Source: an uncultured Campylobacter sp. (lineage in GTDB: Bacteria; Campylobacterota; Campylobacteria; Campylobacterales; Campylobacteraceae). Taken from it: a DNA stretch of 26,622 nt. Both the position numbers and the translations under genes were made by a program. The stretch lies in contig NZ_CALJPG010000028.1 in the NCBI RefSeq assembly GCF_937980635.1, forward strand, positions 1 to 26,622, in the 5' to 3' direction. Shown here one piece after another: positions 23,749-26,622 of this stretch (its first letter is position 1; each line of letters starts with the position of its first letter). The notes under the pieces were generated by a model. It saw nothing but the letters and a program-made list of their open reading frames with translations. It did no database searches and was not told the origin of the DNA.

Positions 23749-24243
23749 TTGAAAGCGAGCAGCGCTCTTGCTCTTGCTGCTGCGGCCGTGATCTTTTGCG
23801 GCTGCGGCGGCGGGACGCGGAATCAAATTTATTACTGGGACGGCAGCTACACGGACTCGACCTATCAGTATCTGAAGCAGGAAGGCAACGTAGGCGAGCA
23901 GATCGAAGCGCTTGAAAAATCTATCCAAAAGGCATACGAAAAGGGACTAAAAGTCCCGCCGGGGCTTTATTCGCATCTGGGGCTTTTGTATCTAAGCGCG
24001 GGCAACGGCGCGAGGGCGAGAGAGAACTTTGAAAAAGAAGCTCAGGCTTTCCCCGAATCAAAGCCGTTTTTGACCTTCGTTACAAACCCCGCCGCGCTTA
24101 AAAAAGCTGAGGCTGCGGCCAAGCCCGGCGCCGATAAAGCCCAAGGATCAAGCGGACGCGAAGCCGCCAAAGCAGCCTCTGCAAAGCAAGGCAAAGCTGC
24201 CGCAAAGCAGGGCGGTAAAACGAATAAAAAGGCTAAAAAATGA
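23749..24243 (+). CDS. DUF4810 lipoprotein with Lys/Ala-rich tail
   Basis: 164 residues. It starts with a TTG at 23749, 6 nt after TAAGGA, which overlaps the stop of the CsgG-like gene. The signal peptide (MKASSALALAAAAVIFCGCG) ends in an unusual lipobox, FCGC. The DUF4810 core runs to about residue 115, with IYYWDGSYTDSTYQYLKQEG, a helical IEALEKSIQKAYEKG, and VPPGLYSHLGLLYLSAGNG, then FPESKPFL. Beyond it a low-complexity tail of ~45 residues (118-164) is almost only Ala, Lys, Gly, Gln and Ser, which is longer than the family norm. The tail might bind peptidoglycan or be disordered. It is the middle gene of the three-lipoprotein operon; the next gene overlaps it by 4 bp. Confidence 0.87.
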   Translation: MKASSALALAAAAVIFCGCGGGTRNQIYYWDGSYTDSTYQYLKQEGNVGEQIEALEKSIQKAYEKGLKVPPGLYSHLGLLYLSAGNGARARENFEKEAQAFPESKPFLTFVTNPAALKKAEAAAKPGADKAQGSSGREAAKAASAKQGKAAAKQGGKTNKKAKK

Positions 24244-24920
24244 AAAATAAAGCTCAAATAGCGATTTTTAGCGTATTCGTGGCGCTGTTTTTTAATGCGT
24301 GCGCTCTAAGCGAGCCTGAAATTTACGACTACTCGGCGCTTCAACAGGCTAAGCCGCGATCGATTTTGGTGCTGATGCCGAGCAACGAAACAACTGAAGT
24401 GGATGCAGGTGCTGCCGTGCTTGCCAACGCGATCTATCCGCTAAGTGAAGCGGGGTATTATGTATTTGATCCAGCGCTCGTGCATGAGACCTTCAAAAAT
24501 AACGGAATTTACGAGGCTAGCGACATCCAAAATGTCTCCGCGCACAAGCTAAGACAGATTTTCGGCGCAGACGCCGTGCTGTATCTGAACGTCGTCAAAT
24601 ACGGCACTTCGTATATGCTTATCAAAAGCACGAACGTGGTGGCGGTCAATGCCAAGCTTGTGGATTTGCGAAGCGGCGCGATGCTCTGGGAGGGCTCGGC
24701 GCAGGTCAGCGACGACTCGGGCGGAGGCGGTAACAATCTCGTGGGTATGCTGATCTCCGCGGTTATTAAGCAGGTTAGTGATACGATCACCGATGCGGGA
24801 TACAAGCTCTCTGCGAGCGCAGATGCGATGCTGCTAGCTCAGAACTGCAACAAATGCTTGCTCTACGGCCCGTATTCACCGCACTACGGACAAGATCGAC
24901 AGCTTGGCGGCGGCAAATAA
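24240..24920 (+). CDS. GNA1162/DUF799 family lipoprotein
   Basis: 226 residues. Its ATG overlaps the DUF4810 stop (ATGA), showing translational coupling. The signal peptide has lipobox FNAC (Cys21). Family landmarks are PRSILVLMPSNETTEVDAGA, IYPLSEAGYYVFDPALVHET, FGADAVLYLNVVKYGTSY, VNAKLVDLRSGAMLWEGSA, and near the end LLYGPYSPHYGQ. The proteins are related to the vaccine antigen GNA1162 of Neisseria and have a fold like the TolB N-terminal domain. Just before the last motif there is a short CNKC, a C-x-x-C pair. It is the third lipoprotein of the operon; complex formation with the CsgG-like and DUF4810 proteins is likely but inferred from gene order. Confidence 0.9.
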   Translation: MKNKAQIAIFSVFVALFFNACALSEPEIYDYSALQQAKPRSILVLMPSNETTEVDAGAAVLANAIYPLSEAGYYVFDPALVHETFKNNGIYEASDIQNVSAHKLRQIFGADAVLYLNVVKYGTSYMLIKSTNVVAVNAKLVDLRSGAMLWEGSAQVSDDSGGGGNNLVGMLISAVIKQVSDTITDAGYKLSASADAMLLAQNCNKCLLYGPYSPHYGQDRQLGGGK

Positions 24921-24938
24921 ATTTTAAAAAGGACGAAA

Positions 24939-25394
24939 ATGAAACTAGCCGAGACGCTGATACTGCGCGCCGACATACAAAAACGCATCGAGCAGCTAAA
25001 ATCAAGGCTCGCGTACAATGCAAAGGTGCAAGAGGGCGAGAATCCTAGCGAAGAGCCAAAGGCGCTACTAGCCGAGCTGGATGCGCTTACTGGCGAGCTT
25101 GAGCGGCTAATCGTTCGGATAAATTTAACCAACTGCACCGCAAAAGCGGACGGCAAGAGCCTAACCGAGCTCATCGCCAAACGCGACGTACTCACGCTAA
25201 AAGCGGGCGCGCTGCGAACATTCGCGCAAGCTTCTGCGCAAAAAGTGGACGTTTATTCGCGTAGCGAGATTAAAATTCTAAGCACGGTCGACGTCGCGGC
25301 GCTGCAAAAGCAAGTAGATGAGCTAGCTAGGCAGATCAGACAGCTTGATACGACGCTGCAAAGTGCGAATTGGCAGACCGATCTGATCGACTAA
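24939..25394 (+). CDS. DIP1984 family (septicolysin-like) coiled-coil protein
   Basis: 151 residues, ATG preceded by AAAAGGA, 18 bp after the GNA1162-type gene, so probably on the same transcript. It is mostly charged helix: MKLAETLILRADIQKRIEQL, NAKVQEGENPSEEP, LIVRINLTNCTAKADG, LIAKRDVLTLKAG, YSRSEIKILSTVDVAALQKQ and a final SANWQTDLID. These are the conserved blocks of the DIP1984 family, sometimes labelled septicolysin. There is no signal peptide or membrane helix, so it is cytoplasmic. The function of the family is not established. It ends just before a strong stem-loop. Confidence 0.88.
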   Translation: MKLAETLILRADIQKRIEQLKSRLAYNAKVQEGENPSEEPKALLAELDALTGELERLIVRINLTNCTAKADGKSLTELIAKRDVLTLKAGALRTFAQASAQKVDVYSRSEIKILSTVDVAALQKQVDELARQIRQLDTTLQSANWQTDLID

Positions 25395-25813
25395 AGCGTC
25401 GAATTTTTCGGTGAAATTTGAAAGAATTTCGCGAAAAATAAAATTTCGGGTAAGTATCGCAAGAGGCGAGTACGAAACTCACCTGCGAAGCAGGTTTATG
25501 GCAGCGCTCGCGGAAACGGGCGCACCCCTTTTACGATTTATTTTCAGTAAATTTACAGGGGCAATGTAACTACGCAATGTAACTACCGCGTACTGATCTA
25601 GCGATACCGAGGGTGGGAACGGGGAAATTTAAAACGAAATTTTGATTTTACGGCGCGATTTGCAGGCTTGCGGCGAAATTTGACGGCGATTTGGGCAGGC
25701 TTGACGCTCAAATTTTACGTTAAATTCAGGCGCGCTTGCCATTTTGCATTTTGACAGCCAAGCGTCAAATTTTACAAAAATTATAAAATTTAGCCAAATT
25801 TAAAGGATGAAAT
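25395..25813. other. Intergenic region with small repeats
   Basis: About 420 bp with no plausible gene. Besides the terminator-like stem it has a short perfect hairpin, ACCTGC-GAA-GCAGGT (25481-25495), and a 13-bp unit GCAATGTAACTAC present twice head to tail (25561-25573 and 25574-25586). The right part is AAATTT-rich and contains two TTTGACGGC/AAATTTGACGG-like words before the next gene. Confidence 0.45.
25403..25439 (+). terminator. Long AT-rich stem-loop after the lipoprotein/DIP1984 operon
   Basis: ATTTTTCG (25403-25410) pairs with CGAAAAAT (25432-25439). Inside that, GAAATT (25413-25418) pairs with AATTTC (25425-25430) around a 6-nt loop, giving 14 pairs with a small internal bulge. 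It starts 9 bp after the stop at 25394. There is no clean T-run, but location and perfect arms suggest a transcript end. Confidence 0.5.
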
Positions 25814-26500
25814 TTGAAATTTAAAACCCTTACGCTAGCGATCGCATTTTTCTTTGCAACCGGCATACACGCGGAGCTTGCGATAGATGCGAATTCCATA
25901 AATTTTAGAAAAACGAGCGGCACGGAACTAAATCTCGCGGACGTAAAAGACGCTAAATTTCAAAACGCGCATTTTAAAAGCGCAGATACCGCAGCGCGCA
26001 ACACAAACCCAAACTCATCGCAAAAAGCAACCCTCATCGACGAAGCTAAAAATTTCTATCGCGTAGACGAGCTGCTGTTTCGCAGCGCTCAACTTGACGG
26101 AAGCGACGCCGCGAAGCTGCACGAGCTTGGCATCAAAAGCATCGTAAATCTGCGCCATTTTAGCAGAGGCGGCGACAGAAGGGCGTTTGGGGATCAATTT
26201 TGGCTCGCGAACAAGCCGCTTCAAAGCTGGGAGATAAAACCCGCGCAGATCGCGGACGTCTTGCGCACCATTCGCGAGCGCCAAAAGGAGGGCGCCGTGC
26301 TCGTGCACTGCTATCACGGAGCCGATCGCACGGGGCTTGTGGTGGCGATGTACCGCGTGATCTATCAGGGCTGGAGCCTGGAGGCCGCACGCAGCGAGAT
26401 GATAGACGGCGGATACGGCTTTCATCCCATGTGGCAGGATATCGCGGGCTTTTTGACGCCGCAAAACGAATCGCTCGTAAGAGCCGAACTTGGAATCTAG
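25814..26500 (+). CDS. Secreted dual-specificity/tyrosine-type phosphatase
   Basis: 228 residues. It begins at a TTG (25814) 6 nt after AAAGGA. An overlapping ATG at 25807 is in another frame and stops after five codons. The signal peptide is KTLTLAIAFFFATGIHA, with probable cleavage after residue 20, so the enzyme is periplasmic. The phosphatase domain covers ~75-220: FYRVDELLFRSAQLDG, KSIVNLRHFSRGGD, and the P-loop VLVHCYHGADRTG with Cys166 and Arg172 (C-x5-R). Conserved helices follow the loop. It has the expected Cys-phosphatase mechanism. The substrate might be a phosphoprotein, inositol phosphate or another phosphoester. Signal-bearing relatives occur in several Campylobacter species. 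It has no operon partner. Confidence 0.85.
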   Translation: MKFKTLTLAIAFFFATGIHAELAIDANSINFRKTSGTELNLADVKDAKFQNAHFKSADTAARNTNPNSSQKATLIDEAKNFYRVDELLFRSAQLDGSDAAKLHELGIKSIVNLRHFSRGGDRRAFGDQFWLANKPLQSWEIKPAQIADVLRTIRERQKEGAVLVHCYHGADRTGLVVAMYRVIYQGWSLEAARSEMIDGGYGFHPMWQDIAGFLTPQNESLVRAELGI

Positions 26501-26592
26501 ACGAAATTTCGCCCGTCCGATCAGACGGCGTGAAATTTGTAAATTTAATAATGACAAAATGCCGTTTATAACGAAATTTTAGAATACGAGCT

Positions 26593-26622
26593 ATGTATAT
26601 TTTCTGGGGCGAGGTTCGGGAT
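26593..26622 (+). CDS. Possible start of a further gene (cut by window end)
   Basis: An ATG at 26593 opens MYIFWGEVRD to the window edge. Only a weak GAG lies upstream, so this is a guess from ten codons. Confidence 0.2.
   Translation, partial: MYIFWGEVRD

Overview
The window looks like a chromosomal segment of a Campylobacter-type epsilonproteobacterium. The evidence is the very frequent AAATTT/AAAATTTTA words between and inside genes, short AAGGA-type ribosome binding sites, a fairly even base composition unlike the AT-rich C. jejuni, and the protein repertoire. An oral species such as C. gracilis, C. showae or C. rectus would fit, but that is inference. No rRNA, tRNA, CRISPR array or insertion sequence was seen.

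Layout. Positions 1-3611 (minus) hold the N-terminal ~1200 residues of a very large autotransporter adhesin whose barrel lies outside the window; an 8-G homopolymer sits upstream of it. Positions 4117-6730 (minus) hold three tandem paralogous family-3 solute-binding proteins with no permease or ATPase beside them. Positions 6946-7117 keep a broken zinc-ribbon reading frame. Next come a small membrane protein (7144-7647, minus), a D-amino-acid aminotransferase (7731-8609, plus), and a DUF3137 membrane protein co-transcribed with a PIF1-like helicase (8656-10967, minus). Divergent from the helicase is an SH3/NlpC-P60 lipoprotein cell-wall hydrolase (11024-12379).

Positions 12380-14500 are a gene graveyard: remnants of an ABC ATPase, an internally deleted periplasmic binding protein, and an ICMT-like methyltransferase with a stop and a frameshift. 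An intact relative of the deleted binding protein follows (14501-15520). Further on are a flotillin-like SPFH protein (15683-17107), an intergenic region carrying a periodic ~17.5-bp repeat array, a frameshifted unknown gene (17779-18521), a TauE/SafE exporter (18640-19380), a six-helix membrane protein (19442-20062) and a 27-residue membrane miniprotein (20585-20668).

The right end carries an OmpR-type two-component system (21234-22966, minus). Divergent from it is a lipoprotein operon of CsgG/HfaB, DUF4810 and GNA1162/DUF799 proteins, followed by a DIP1984-family gene (23062-25394). A secreted dual-specificity-type phosphatase follows (25814-26500). The main themes are cell-envelope biology (adhesin, lipoproteins, peptidoglycan hydrolase, solute-binding proteins) and extensive gene decay with degenerate intergenic repeats. 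I did not find a clear new defence or mobile system. The most unusual items are the triplicated binding proteins with a shared C-terminal tail and cysteine pair, the periodic AATTT array, the decayed transporter locus, the G8 tract and the unannotated miniprotein.
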